Below the pieces are notes generated by a model. The model had not been told where the DNA came from and searched no databases. It saw only the letters and a program-made list of their open reading frames with translations. The translations under genes and the position numbers were made by a program. Of a DNA stretch of 64,000 nt, positions 1 to 11,036 are shown in pieces. Position 1 is the stretch's first letter. Each line of letters starts with the position of its first letter. This DNA is from Pleurodeles waltl (Eukaryota; Chordata; Amphibia; Caudata; Salamandridae): assembly GCF_031143425.1 (NCBI RefSeq), contig NC_090445.1, positions 1,578,556,049 through 1,578,620,048 on the forward strand, read 5' to 3'.

Positions 1-850
1 AAAGAATAATCTCCTGGGCACTGCGACCAAATATGCAGATTATCACCCACAGCCCCACGACCCCTTCAGCATTTAGAGTTTGCATTGGGGAACATTCGAT
101 TTATGCAGAGAGGGGTGTAGTACCAACCATACCACACCCTGTAATGGATTTCACTGCCTAATACCAATATGGAGGATGCATGTACGTCACTGGCCAACCT
201 CTCCCATTGTTTCTGTGTAACCTGTAAAGCTTCAACAAGCATTTGCAATGCAATGGGTCTCGCGTTTACTCAAGCTAGAGCTATTGGCGTTGTAAATTCC
301 TAACTGGATTGTTCTTACCATATACATGGGATATGAAAAGTAAAACAGTTGATATAAGCAGGCTTATTCAAAGCGCCATGGCCGCCATGAGCGTGAGTGC
401 GAAGGAGACACACTAACAAAAAAGAAAAGTTAAATAGTTTACATAAGTGAGCCCATTAAAAGCGCCACGGCTGCAATGAGTGTGAGCGCGAAGAAGACAC
501 ACAAAAGAAAAATTAAAAGTAAAACAGTTTACATAAGCAAGTCGATTCAAAGCACCACGGCCGCCATGAGCATGAGCATGAAGGAGACACACAAAAGGAA
601 AAAGAAGTTCGCTTGGCAAACATATTGGCAAATGTGCAATTATCCGTGTAACAGGGTCAGTTCCTAGGATGGTCACAAAACCACTCCAAGGAGGGACAAA
701 TGTAAAGCATTTAACAATGATAACAAAGGATAACAAAAGATTTTTCAAAGGCAAGCCCATGAACGAGTGAAAGTGATGGGTGTGAGGTGGGACAGTCTAA
801 AGCCCACATACATACCAACATGTCGGAAAAGCAGCGCTTGCGCGCTTCTA
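1..850 (-). repeat. Dispersed repeat family R1, copy A
   Basis: The segment is the reverse complement of two other regions in this window (26224-26850 and 29505-30060). Shared blocks include the GCATTGCAATGGGTCTCGCG region near 243, the GCAATTATCCGTGTAACAGG block near 637, and CAAAGGCAAGCCCATGAACG near 745. The copy may run off the left edge. It lacks the block containing AGCGTGATCTCGCT that is present in the other two copies. No coding frame is conserved between copies, so I treat it as non-coding. The superfamily is not recognised; a SINE, an LTR fragment or a non-autonomous DNA element are all possible. Confidence 0.7.
340..605 (-). repeat. Three tandem units of about 88 bp inside R1
   Basis: Three consecutive units each carry a core like AAAGCGCCACGGCCGCCATG followed by GAGYGYGAAGRAGACACAC and an A-rich stretch. 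They start near 340, 429 and 517. The other R1 copies carry only one to two units, so unit number varies between copies. The units contain short frames by chance, but the adenine-rich joins and differing phases argue against coding. Confidence 0.75.
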
Positions 851-855
851 TGATC

Positions 856-1600
856 AACCTAAAAAATAATGAAATCTGATGAAGTTATGAAAATAAAGTG
901 TGACATTCACAAGTTCATCATGTAGAAATGCAACTGATGTTATTAAGAAAAATCGGATCAGTAGGGCCCACTGGAGCCCCACCCCACAACTCGCCTTAAA
1001 CCTCTCGCAGCAAGCCCAGATACATGACTCTGAAAGAAACAGCGTGCTTATTACAAGCCTCAAACTCGAAAAACAACTGAAAACACAAAATAGGTCTGAC
1101 TGGACCCAACAGTGTATTAAATGACAGACCTGTTACCTAACGAGAAACATTCGACAACCAAATAAAAAACAAAATCATTCTTCAGAAACCAAGCTAGCTC
1201 TCATCTCAAAATTCACTACCTGAAAAAGAACCCCAAATTCACACCCTTTCAATGACAGCATACACTACAACTTCTCTCTTATTACAAGTAGCTTGGCTAT
1301 ATCACGGCCCGACCTACTTCCAAAGACGACACCAAAAAGAGACAAAATAATCTGCCAACAAAGGGAAAGGAAGAGAAGGAAATGACAGAAGGATCACCTA
1401 CAAAAAGCCATTGTAGCCACATGAACATCCTATTTTTTCTTCTCTGAGTGGTTCTAACAATAATCTCTAACCTAGGACGCTTTGCAAGAATGCTGCTTGC
1501 ACCTCAGAACAGTACTGAGTACAATGGAGCACCAGCGTTCACATCTGTGCTAAAACACATCCTCACCCCAAAATATTGCCCTATCTAAATGACCTTCCTG
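856..1600. other. Unclassified non-coding stretch
   Basis: AT-rich sequence with short unsupported frames only. I see no terminal repeat, splice pattern or family motif. It may hold the left end of the Harbinger element described next, but no GGCCCTCATT-like terminus could be found here. Confidence 0.5.
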
Positions 1601-1942
1601 CACTGAAGCGAACTTAAATTACACACCACCGTGCTGAAAATACACACACATTTACAAAACTACACCACATTGGACAATTCAAACTACACACACCTGACAC
1701 ACATACACACACCACACCCACACACCCAATCCAATATAAAACACACACCCACAACACCCACAACCCCTTACACTGGAACTTTTTGAAGAAGCAGAGAGAG
1801 AGAAAAGCAAAGACCACACCAGCATCCAGAGGCACACAACACCATCACTCATACACCATCCACGCACAACACACCACACACCCCAACACATCACTCCACA
1901 CATCACATCAACCATCACCTCACACATCACTCACACCACATC
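1601..1942 (+). other. CA-rich leader upstream of the first Harbinger Myb gene
   Basis: An imperfect CACA/ACACC-rich tract, with CCAATATAAAACACACACCC near 1730 offering a TATA-like sequence, runs directly into the ATG at 1943. It is probably the 5' leader or promoter-proximal part of the transposon gene. Promoter assignment is inference from position only. Confidence 0.4.
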
Positions 1943-3170
1943 ATGGCACCACAAAGACACCCCAGGTTTTCTGAGGAGGTGCTCAGGATCATGGTGGAGG
2001 AAATCATACGGGTAGAGCCACAGCTATTCGGATCACAGGTGCAGCAGACATCCATTGCAAGGAAGATGGAGCTTTGGCGGATAATTGTCGACAGGGTCAA
2101 CCAGTGGGACAGCATCCATGAACAAGGGATGACATCAGGAAGAGGTGGAACGACCTACGGGCCAAGGTGCATTCCGTGGTATCCAGACACCAGGTAGCCG
2201 TACATAGGACTGGTGGTGGACCCCCACCTCCTCCCCACAACTAACAACATGGGAGGAGCAAGTCTTGGCAATAATGCATAATGAGGGCCTCACAGGAGTA
2301 GCCAGAGGACTGGACTCTGGTAAGTCATATCTTTATTATTATATCCCCCCCCACCCTACCTGCATGCCATCTCATACTCTGACCCTCACCTTCACCCTCA
2401 CTCCCATGACTCCACCATCTCCCACACACCCCACCATCATACCCCACCACTTCCACAACCAAGCCCTACATGCAACAACAATGCATGGACACCCATCGCA
2501 GACATACATGGACAACCATCACCAAAGCATGTCCAATAGAGAGACTCACCCATGGCACACAATCACCACTCACACAAGAGCCAAGGCGATAGTGCAAGCA
2601 CAGTAATAGAGGGAAACACACCCATTGCACAAGATGGCACACACAGATAAAATAGCAATGTATTTACGCCCCAACAGGACTCCTACCCAACGTCACCGGA
2701 CAGGAGGTGCCAGCCATATCCAGTCCCCCCACAGAAGAGGCCCACAGTGATGACAGCATCTGCACGCCTGGATCAAGATGACCAGCCTGGCCCATCAGGT
2801 ACCTCTGGACAGTCGGTTCCTCTGCCACAGTCCCAAGCCAGCACCGAACCTCTCCCCTCAGGAAAGACCATCATAGCACCCACCCAGCGGGCCCATGCCA
2901 CTGTCCCCTGGACGCTTCAATCAGCAGTGTGTCCACCACTACAGGGACCCCAGGCAAACCCACTAACCCAGGATGATCAGGGACCTGGGGTCAGTGGCAG
3001 TGGGCCCACGGTTCAGGGGTCGTAGGCACAGGACAACAGGGAAGCTGGGAGGACTGCTGTGCAACAGGGGGAGGACAGGCCCAGGGAACCGACCCTCCAC
3101 GAGGCACTATCAAACATCATGGGAGCATACCACCATTCCCAGGAGACCATGGGCACGGTACTGTTCTTTC
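1943..3170 (+). pseudogene. Harbinger Myb/SANT-like DNA-binding protein 1, degenerate
   Basis: The first 50 residues from the ATG at 1943 read as a Myb/SANT-like domain (PRFSEEVLRIMVEEI, then a KMELWRIIVDRV helix), the type of accessory protein PIF/Harbinger elements use to bring the transposase to DNA and the nucleus. The frame shifts near 2110, where the third helix (RDDIRKRWNDLRAKV) continues in another phase, and again near 2235 (TTWEEQVLAIMH). The first exon ends at 2319 with CTG|GTAAGT. A second exon starts at 2678 after CCAACAG with matching phase, shifts once more near 2750, and is recognisable to about 3165 (PREPTLHEAL), where it meets AT-rich sequence. It converges on the minus-strand transposase. 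At least three frameshifts make it non-functional. Confidence 0.8.
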
Positions 3171-3414
3171 ACAAATGTATTATTACAACATCACCAACAA
3201 ATATCAATGTAAATGTTCATTTGCTCATACCAATGTATGTCAGTTGTTGGGCAGCAGTACATATAGCAGAAGGCAGAATGAAGTACCCAGATCTGTAAAA
3301 TGGAAAGCTAAAGTGAACTGTCAGTGTCCATAGACAGAGGTGAAGAGGCAGACTTATACAATGTCCTACAGTATTCAGAAATGTGAGGAGCAGTGACAGT
3401 CTCTTACCTGTGTG
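3171..3414. other. Region between convergent Myb1 and transposase genes
   Basis: AT-rich sequence without a coding frame, between the truncated end of the first Myb gene and the stop codon of the transposase. On the minus strand a GTAAGAG donor-like sequence lies just past the transposase stop. It most likely represents 3' untranslated sequence of both genes. Confidence 0.4.
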
Positions 3415-4448
3415 TCACTGGAAGTACTGCATGATGATGTTCGTTCGGTTGTCAATATTTTCTTCCTCTGCCTCCTCTTCCTCACTGTCCACAGGCTCCA
3501 CTGCTGCCACAAGACCATCATCAGGCCCATCCACCTGCAGAAAAGGCACCTGCCACGATTATCTGGCACACCTTCTTCGGTGAGTAGTATAGGGAGCCAC
3601 CTGTTAGATGGAAGCACCGGAATCTGGCCTTCAGGAGGCCCAACGCCCTCTCAATAATACACCTAGTTCACCCATGTGCCTCATTGTAGCATTCCTCTGC
3701 CCTTGTCCTGGCATTCCTCACTGGAGTCAGTAGCCATGAGAGGTTGGGGTAACTAGAGCCACCTGCAAAATGTCGAGGGATACCTGTTAGACACACACTA
3801 ACCCTTAGGGACTTCCCCATACCCAGACACCTGCTCATACTGTGTGGGGACCTTGGGCTCACCTATTAGCCACACCCGGTACCTCTGGAGTTGGCCCATC
3901 ACATAAGGGATACTGCTATTCCTCAAAATGTAGGCATCATGCACAGAGCCAGGATACTTGGTATTCACATGAGAGATGTACTGGCCTGCCAAACACACCA
4001 TCTGCACATTCATTGAATGGTAGCTTTTTTGTGTACCATCAATGGCACCAATGATGTTGGGGATACATCTCAGGGCATAAAAGTCAGCTTTCCCTGTGGG
4101 CAAATCCTCCACCTGTGGAAACACGATGTAGCTGCGCATGTGTTTCAGCAGGGCAGACAACACTCTGGTCAACACGTTAGAAAACATTGGCTGAGACATC
4201 CCAGATGCCATAGCCACTGTAGTTTGAAAGGAGCCACTTGCCAGGAAATGGGACACTTACAGGACCTGCACTAGAGGGGGTATTCCTGTGGGATGGCAGA
4301 TAGCTGACATCAGGTCTGGCTCCAATTGGGCACACAGGTCTTGGATTGTGGCACGATCAAGTCTGTAGGTGATAATGATGTGTCTGTCTTCCATTGTCGA
4401 CAGGTCCACCAGGGGTCTGTACACCGGAGGATGACACCATCTCATCAT
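3415..4448 (-). pseudogene. PIF/Harbinger DDE transposase, broken
   Basis: The frame reads as a HARBI1/DDE_Tnp_4 transposase: an N-terminal helical part (STMEDRHIIITYRLDRATI, near 4390), then LASGSFQTTVAMASGMSQP, the first catalytic Asp in IGAIDGT (codon 4038-4040), the second in GSVHDAYIL (3936-3938) and the Glu in CIIERALGLLKARF (3650-3652). A 100-bp GT-AG intron lies at 3763-3862. The C-terminus is acidic (EEEEAEEENIDN) and ends at TGA 3415-3417. Breaks: in-frame TAA at 4257-4259, TGA at 3668-3670, loss of roughly 17 codons between IGAIDGT and KSYHSMN, and a deletion near 3550 that removes the residues after CQIIVA and shifts frame. The start is uncertain: an open frame continues upstream to 4781, but homology begins near 4448. 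All three catalytic residues survive, yet the gene cannot make the enzyme. Confidence 0.85.
3763..3862 (-). other. Predicted 100-bp intron in the transposase gene
   Basis: On the minus strand CTAATAG|GTGAGC at 3863/3862 and TTTTGCAG|GTGGCTCT at 3763/3762 form donor and acceptor. Removal joins WLIG to GSSYPNLSW in phase, as expected for this family, whereas reading through gives a frame that ends within 30 codons. Confidence 0.75.
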
Positions 4449-4871
4449 CTGCCCCAGCGGATGTGCCCTATGGAGGAGAATGGTGAGCATAGGGTCATGT
4501 ACCACATAGGTTGCACAAGTGTGTTTGCAGTAATGTGAATAAATCCGTGTGTGGCGTAGTTTGTCCGTACAGGTGCCCCCCTGAAATAGCGGCTGCCTGA
4601 CCTGTGAGGAGGGACAAGGGGAAATGAGGTAACTGCGCTGGCGTTGTGCAGCGTCGCGGTAGGCGGTCGAAGACCGCTGGGTAATCCAGCATTGGTTATC
4701 ATTGGGCCCTAAGGGTTCCAGGTGCCAATGATGATGTACGCCGGTGGTGACGGTACGCACCGCAGCGGACCTGACCGCCATTTTCTATCTGTTCACTCAC
4801 TTGATACCTGACCTTCAACAGGAGAGGACCTACACTGTAAGTGCTGCTGTGACCTGAGTCTGGAAGCGACA
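4449..4871. promoter_or_regulatory. Divergent leader region between transposase (-) and Myb2 (+)
   Basis: The transposase upstream open frame extends to an ATG at 4781 on the minus strand and the second Myb gene starts at 4872 on the plus strand, so the two transcripts must start within or near this interval. If the upstream ATG is used, only 90 bp separate the two starts. No clear TATA box is visible. A shared bidirectional promoter is inference from gene layout. Confidence 0.4.
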
Positions 4872-4984
4872 ATGGCTCGAGTGTCTGGGGAAAGGGCCTC
4901 TGCCTTCACCGCGGAGGAGTTGGACAAACTGGTGGATGGGGTCCTCCCCAGTACACGCTACTCTACGGTCCTCCAGACAAACAG
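4872..4984 (+). pseudogene. Harbinger Myb/SANT-like protein 2, exon 1
   Basis: The ATG at 4872 opens MARVSGERASAFTAEELDKL, the start of a second, different Myb/SANT-like Harbinger protein. The exon ends with AAACAG|GTGAGT at 4984. The last third is in the wrong phase: shifting by one base gives QYTLLYGPPDKQ, which fits the downstream exon better, so there is probably a one-base deletion near 4950. The next exon is displaced to 12815 by the retrotransposon that landed in this intron. Confidence 0.75.
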
Positions 4985-5076
4985 GTGAGTACACTGTGAG
5001 CATGCTGCGTGGGCAATGCCTGTTTTAAGTGGTGTGGATGGAAGATACAGGTGGAGGGGCTGAGGCCTGCATGTGA

Positions 5077-5081
5077 GGAGT
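5077..5081 (+). repeat. Target-site duplication GGAGT, left
   Basis: GGAGT immediately precedes the TGTCATGACC start of the 5' LTR and is repeated exactly at 12714-12718 after the 3' LTR. Five base pairs is the usual duplication of Ty3/Gypsy integrases. Confidence 0.95.
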
Positions 5082-6390
5082 TGTCATGACCACACAAACT
5101 TGCCAAGTCAAATCAAAGAAGTGCATGAGAAAAGCAAAGAGATATCCTCAGTGGAGACAGCAAAGCCCAAACTGGAAGAAGGTTTGCAGAGTAATCTTGC
5201 GCTTATTTCAAAGGAAGAATCAAGAAGAGAAGATCCAAGATGGCCGCTGTGAGTCCTGAAGGTTAGTTACAGTTCTAGTCTTGCAATCGGTTGGTTGCTA
5301 GCTTACGAGCTCTCCAGCTGGAAGCCTTGCACTTCAACTGAGGTCTGACAGGAATCAGCTGTGTGGAGAGAGAGCGCGCTTCAGAACAGAAACTCCTGTG
5401 AGGTAAAATTACATTTGAAGATTATATTAAGAAAACTGATAAATATTGTCAAGATTTATTCGAAGAGTTTGATAGTAGACCGTTCCCGTGGAAGTCGGCA
5501 AGGCTACAGAGTTAATGTATGAATTAACCTTATGTTTACAAGGTTCTTGTTTAAGATATTAAGTCAAAGAAAAAACGAACTTTAAAAGAGCAAGTATCTA
5601 CAAATGTCAAGGTTATAAACAAAGGCCAAGTTTAAAGGAGAAACAAACTGTTAACAAATAAGCATTTACAAATGTAATGGTAATAAACCAAAATAGAGTT
5701 TAAAAGAGAAACGAACTTAAATAAACAAGCATTTACAACTACAAGTTATCGACAGATGTCGAAGTAAGGAAGGAGAAAGTAACTGTAATAAACAAGCATT
5801 TACAAATACAAGTTATCAACAAATGTCGAAGTAAGAAAGGAGAAACAAACTTTAATAAACAAGCACTTAGAAATACAAGTATTGACAGAAGTCACAATAA
5901 GACAGGAGAAATTAAATAACATCAGCTGATTTGAAGAACGCATTATCACCAACTATATATATATATATAGCAACATAAAACCAATCTCTAACAAAGGTTG
6001 AGAAGTTCTTCCAGAATCAGTAATAAGCATTTTTTTAAGAAGAGCTATCATTTATAGAGAGAAGCAAGGCTACAGAGAACTCAGGGTGAGTGAAGAAATA
6101 ATAGAATTAAAGAGAATTAAGTGTTGAGAGTAGAAAGTGAAAAACTGATGTTGTATGTCCCTAGTAATTGCGACTGTGACTCTTGCAGGTGCTGTATCCA
6201 ATCTTAGATGTGAAGAGGCAGACTGAGTACTGGCATTCATCATCTCTGTGGCAGTCTCTCTACCATCCCATTCCCCTTTCCCCCTCCGGGGTACTCACCA
6301 CGAAGGATTAATATTTGTTGTGAGTAGCTCGGGTCGGGACTGAGGAGTTATCTTCTGCTTCTGAGGAAATCGAATTGAAGTATCCTGACA
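5082..6390 (+). repeat. 5' LTR of the Gypsy element (1309 bp)
   Basis: Starts TGTCATGACC and ends CCTGACA. It contains a run of related A-rich units (AAACAAGCATTTACAA and similar, about 5640-5890) and a TATATA tract near 5951-5970. By eye it differs from the 3' LTR at roughly two dozen positions outside the MITE, about 1.5-2%. Confidence 0.95.
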
Positions 6391-6446
6391 GATTGAAGTG
6401 CCATCACCCTAATTTTAGGGAAAAAACAGATTTCCTCCTGAGCAGA

Positions 6447-7427
6447 ATGGCAGAAGGAATTGATATAAAAGCATTAGCCACCGTTTTGGAAGGGTTACAG
6501 AAACAATTAAATAACACAATAGAAGAAACAGTCCAAATAAAACAGCGAATAAATGAGTTAAGGAACACCGCTAAATCAAATGAATCTGTGTTTTCACAAA
6601 TCCCTAGCCCTTCACAGTCTGCAGGTATATCCACTCAAGTAATTCATGCGGTTTCCCCTATTATTCCTTTGGCTCAACCCGAGCGCTTCGGTGGGGATCC
6701 AAATAAGGCGCAGATTTTTCTGACCCAATGCTCATTGCATTTTTTATGTAGACCAGTCATTTTTTCTGAAGACCAGTCCAAAGTGGCATTTATATTGTCT
6801 TATCTGACAGGAGATGCGGCCGCATGGTCCATGCCAATAATTTCCAGAAATTATCCTGTTTTATATAATTTCCAAAATTTCAAGGAAGAGTTCTTAAGAA
6901 TATTTGATCGGCGAACTGCAGCTCAAGCCACTGACAATGAACTACTGGAAATCAGGCAAGGTAATAAAGATCTAGTAGCCTATCTGGATCATTTCAAAAA
7001 CTCATTGTAGAGACTGCCTGGCCGGAGTCAAAAGGAGCCGCCATATTTTATCGTGGACTGAGAGATGAATTGAAAGATGCCTTAGCACAGGTTCCAAATA
7101 GACCCACCGAAATTTCGGAGTTAATTGATCTTGTTACAGATTGACCACCGGTTAACTGAACGAAGAGCAGAAAAGAGAAGAGAGTATCAACCATTTCCCC
7201 TGAAAATTGATCGTGTAAGAAATGATCATACGAGAGCCGGAGAAAGGATAACGATAGAAGAACCAATGCAAATTGGTTCCATCCGAGGTCCTTTTTCTAA
7301 GGAAGAAAAAGAGAAAAGAAGAGTGAATCAACTATGTTTATATTGGGGTGCATCTGGGCATTTTGTTAAAAACTGTCCCAAGAAACCCAAAGCTCTTCAG
7401 TCGGGAAAAGGCCAGCTTCATCAGTAG
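6447..7427 (+). pseudogene. gag: gag-like capsid gene, broken
   Basis: The chosen start is the first ATG after the LTR (MAEGIDIKALATVLEG). An N-terminal coiled-coil-like stretch leads to a retrotransposon gag domain (PERFGGDPNKAQIFLTQCSL, then FILSYLTGDAAAW). The frame stops at TAG 7008-7010 and continues in another phase (AAIFYRGLRDELKDAL). It shifts again near 7135 back to the first phase (DHRLTERRAEKRREY). The zinc knuckle reads CLYWGASGHFVKNC, so the second cysteine of the CX2CX4HX4C motif is tryptophan and zinc binding is probably lost. Gag would form the particle and bind the element RNA. Confidence 0.85.
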
Positions 7428-7480
7428 AGGGAGTTGCCCTGAGGAAAGCAGAACCCAAGACAACTCCTTTAGATCAACGA

Positions 7481-8302
7481 GTGGCGAATACCTTACAAAC
7501 CGCAGCGCCACATTTGGTACAAACAGTATCAGTTAAGACCCTTGAGAAGGAAATTCAAGGGATCTCAGTTATGATAGACTCTGGAGCTACGGGCAACTTC
7601 TGTGATATCAAATACGCTCGTAAAATGGGTATTCGATTTATCAAGAAATCTACTTTGGAAGTAGTAAGAGCTGTAGATGGAACCAATCTTTCTTCAGGAC
7701 CCATTTCCCATGAGACCGAACCAATTCAGATGCAAGGTTTTGGTGGACATCAGGAGCAGATAATATTTAATTTGATAGATGCTCCACAATTTCAACTCAT
7801 TTTGGGTCTGCCCTGGCTTACAGAACATAATCCACAAATTGATTGGAGCAAATGAACGATCAAGATGAATTCCTCTAACTGCAAAGAGAATTGCTTTCAT
7901 GATGGAGTGGAAGTGTCCACCAAGTCCCAAGCGGCCTGTTTATCATCACACTCTTCAATGATCTATGCACTAAAGACAGCAGAAATCCCAAAAGAATATG
8001 AGGATTTAGTCGCCGTTTTTGATGAAAAGGAGGCTGAGAAATTGCCACCACATCGACCCTACCACTGCAAAATTGAACTGGAGCCAGGTGCGATATTGCC
8101 ATGTAGCAGAATATACGCATTGACCGAAGCAGAGAATCAACATTTAAAGGAGTATTGGGATCAATATCTTGCTAATGGTTTTATTCGTCCTTCTGAATCT
8201 CCAGTGTCATACCCACTATTTTTCATACCAAAGAAGGATGGGAGTCTTCGAACTTGCATTGATTATCGAGCCCTCAATCAGGTTACCATCAAGAATCGAT
8301 AA
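7481..8302 (+). pseudogene. pol: pol N-terminal part: aspartic protease and start of reverse transcriptase
   Basis: The protease active site is visible as VMIDSGATGNFC, followed by LILGLPWLTEHNP. A TGA interrupts the frame at 7853-7855. The frame reopens at 7865 into the linker and the first RT blocks ([36 protein letters not shown]). It ends at TAA about 8300, and the rest of RT continues one phase over. This part is in a different phase from gag, so expression may have used a programmed frameshift; the phase change could also be decay. Confidence 0.85.
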
Positions 8303-8363
8303 CCACTGCCTTTAGTGTCAGTTTTAATTAGATCAAGTAAAGAATGCTAGAATCTACACCAAA

Positions 8364-9392
8364 TTGGACCTGCGAGGAGCATATCATTTGATTCGAGTGG
8401 CTTCAGGGGATGAATGGAAAACCGCTTTTCGGACTCGATACGGATTATTTGAATATCAAGTGATGCCTTATGGGTTATGTAATACTCCCGCTGCCTTCCA
8501 GCATTTCGTTAATGATATATTACGAGAATTCCTCGACCGGATTGCCGTGGTTTATATAGATGACATTTTAATCTTTTCCGACAATCTACAGGAGCACATT
8601 TCCCATGTTCGATCCATCCTCACAAGGTTGCAAGAAAACCATCTCTATGTAAAATTGGAGAAGTGTGCATTTCATGTGGAACGAGTTGAGTTCTTAGGAT
8701 TCATTTTGTCACCAGAAGGAGTTAGTATGGATCCTGCCAAGATAAAGACAGTGCAACATTGGCCTTCTCCTTGCAATGTCAAAGAGATCCAGAGTTTCTT
8801 GGGGTTTGCTAATTTTTATCGAAGATTCATATCCAATTTTTCTCAAACAGTTACACCCATTACTCGATTGTTGAAGAAAGGAGTGAAGTTTGAGTGGACA
8901 AAAGAAGCTGAAAATGCTTTAAATTTTTTGAAGAATTCCTTCGTCTCAGCTCCAATCTTGCTCCACCCCAATCCAGATGTGCCATATTATGTGGAGGCAG
9001 ATGCTTCAGATGTTGCCATAGGAGGTATCCTTTCCCAGCGTCATAAAGATACAGGTCAATTACATCCAGTGGCCTATTTCTCTCGAAAATTAACACCACC
9101 AGAGATAAATTATTCAATTGCGGATAAGGAGCTATTGGCAGTCAAAGAAACTTTTCGTGAGTGGAGGCATTACATTTTGGGAGCTAAGCATAAAGTGACC
9201 GTTTACACGGACCACCGAAATTTACAGTTTTTAAAATCAGCTCGAACTCTAACAGCTAGACAACTGCGTTGGTCCCTATATTTTGCAGACTTTGATTTTG
9301 TTATCACTTTCAGACCAGGAAAAGTAAATGGGAAGGCAGATGCTCTATCTCGAATTGATACCAGTGCAGTTAAAGAGCCTCCAGAAAAATAA
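8364..9392 (+). pseudogene. pol: pol middle part: reverse transcriptase palm and RNase H
   Basis: The RT fingers and palm are well preserved: LDLRGAYHLIRV, MPYGLCNTPAAFQ, and the catalytic YIDD at residues 64-67 of this frame. FLGFANFYRRFI marks the RT/RNase H connection. The RNase H starts at YYVEADASD and runs through NYSIADKELLAV, YTDHRNL and GKADALSR. The frame is open for 342 codons and stops at TAA 9390-9392. Copying and RNA removal motifs remain but the polyprotein is interrupted on both sides. Confidence 0.9.
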
Positions 9393-11036
9393 TTGATTAT
9401 TCCACAAGAGAAGTTCATATCTGCCATATTGTATGAAAATGTAACCAAAGAAATTCAAGAAAACTTAACATTCGAAGGAATGCTGAAGTGGTCCAAAGAA
9501 GGCCAAGGAAGAGAAATCAAAAAAGGTTTGCCATAATTTAAAGGTGCACTGTATGTTCCGACTGTGGAGCTGTAAGAAAAAATTCTTCAGGCTTATCATG
9601 ACGATCAATTGGCTGGACACAAAGGAATTCAAAAGACTCAAAATCTAATACAACGAGAATTTTGGTGGCCAAAAATGAAAACTCAGATAAGACAATATGT
9701 GTCAACTTGTGACAAATGTCAAAGAGGGAAATCAAATAGAACAGCTTCACAAGGTCTGTAAAGACCTTTGCCCACTGCACCCCATGCCTGGCATACTATT
9801 ACTATGGATCTTATAGTGGACCTCCCTAGTAGCCAAGGTTTTAACACTATCCTAGTTTTTGTATACACTTTCACTAAAATGGCGCATTTCATTCCTTTGA
9901 AAGAAATCCCTCGAGCCCCACAGGTTGCACAGTTGTTTACACAACACATAGTACGCACCCATGGTATCCCAAAAATTCTAGTTTCAGACAGGGGGTCCCA
10001 ATTTGTTTCTCGCTTTTGGAAGGCCTTTAGTAAAAGATTAGGAATTGATTCTCGTTACTCTACCAGTTACCATCCTGAAACCGATGGGCAAACAGAGAGA
10101 GTGAATCAAGAGTTAGAACAGTATTTAAGACTCAATTTATTCGATAAAGAGAAGGAATGGCCCGAGTTGATGTGGGCAGCTGAATTTGCTTACAATAATG
10201 CTGTTCATTCCACCACTGGGTTCACCCCCTTTTATCTGAACCATGGTAGACATCCTAATGTAATGTTGGGTAAAGAAGAAGATTCAGTGCCTGCAGTAGA
10301 AGAGATGGTGAGGGATTTGCAGACCACGTTAGTTAGGGCTAGAAAAAACCTAATTCAAGCAAAAGACTCATATAAGACTCAGGCTGATAGAAAAAGAAGA
10401 GAAAGCCCCATTTATTCGAAAGGAGACAAAGTTTGGTTATCCACTCGTCATTTAAGTCTCAAAGGAAAACGCAAATTTCAGCCTCGATTTATAGGCCCAT
10501 TCAAAGTTGACAAGATGATCAATCCAGTGGCAGTTAAATTGCAGTTGCCAGCTCATCTAAAGATACATCCTGTTTTCCATGTCTCCTTGTTAAAGAACAG
10601 TCCTCCAAATTTACGTCAAAACTCCCCTCCAATTCCTATCCAGATTAGCTCTACAGAAGAGTATGAGGTCAATCAAATCTTAGATTCCAAAATCCGTAAT
10701 GGCCAGCTTTATTATCTAATTGATTGGAAAGGTTATGGTCCAGAGGAACGATCCTGGGAGCCGCACAAGTATGTACATGCTTCAAGATTAGTGAGAAACT
10801 TTCATAGAACCTACCCAAGCAAACCTAAATTGGAGAACTGTTCCTTGAGGGGGAGTACTGTCATGACCACACAAACTTGCCAAGTCAAATCAAAGAAGTG
10901 CATGAGAAAAGCAAAGAGATATCCTCATTGGAGACAGCAAAGCCCAAACTGGAAGAAGGTTTGCAGAGTAATCTTGCGCTTATTTCAAAGGAAGAATCAA
11001 GAAGAGAAGATCCAAGATGGCCGCTGTGAGTCCTGA
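9393..11036 (+). pseudogene. pol: pol C-terminal part: integrase with chromodomain
   Basis: Same phase as the RT frame, interrupted by in-frame stops near 9534, 9571 and 9758. The zinc-binding HHCC region is seen upstream (HDDQLAGHKG and CDKCQRG). The catalytic triad is present: Asp in TMDLIVDLP, Asp in VSDRGSQF and Glu in TDGQTERVN, with 35 residues between the last two. The C-terminus has a chromodomain (EYEVNQILDS, LIDWKGYGPEERSWEP, about residues 299-349 of the long frame that opens at 9768), which in this family steers integration to particular chromatin. The frame continues about 58 codons into the 3' LTR. Confidence 0.9.
10847..10858 (+). promoter_or_regulatory. Polypurine tract before 3' LTR
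   Basis: The purine run GAGGGGGAG just upstream of TGTCATGACC is the expected primer site for plus-strand synthesis. Its position fits; no other purine run lies at this boundary. Confidence 0.7.

Noticed and set aside
413..760. Minus-strand frame of 115 codons
   Set aside because: Lies across the 88-bp tandem units of R1 and is not conserved in the other copies.
6391..6410. Primer-binding site after the 5' LTR
   Set aside because: Position is right, but I could not match it to the 3' end of a particular tRNA.
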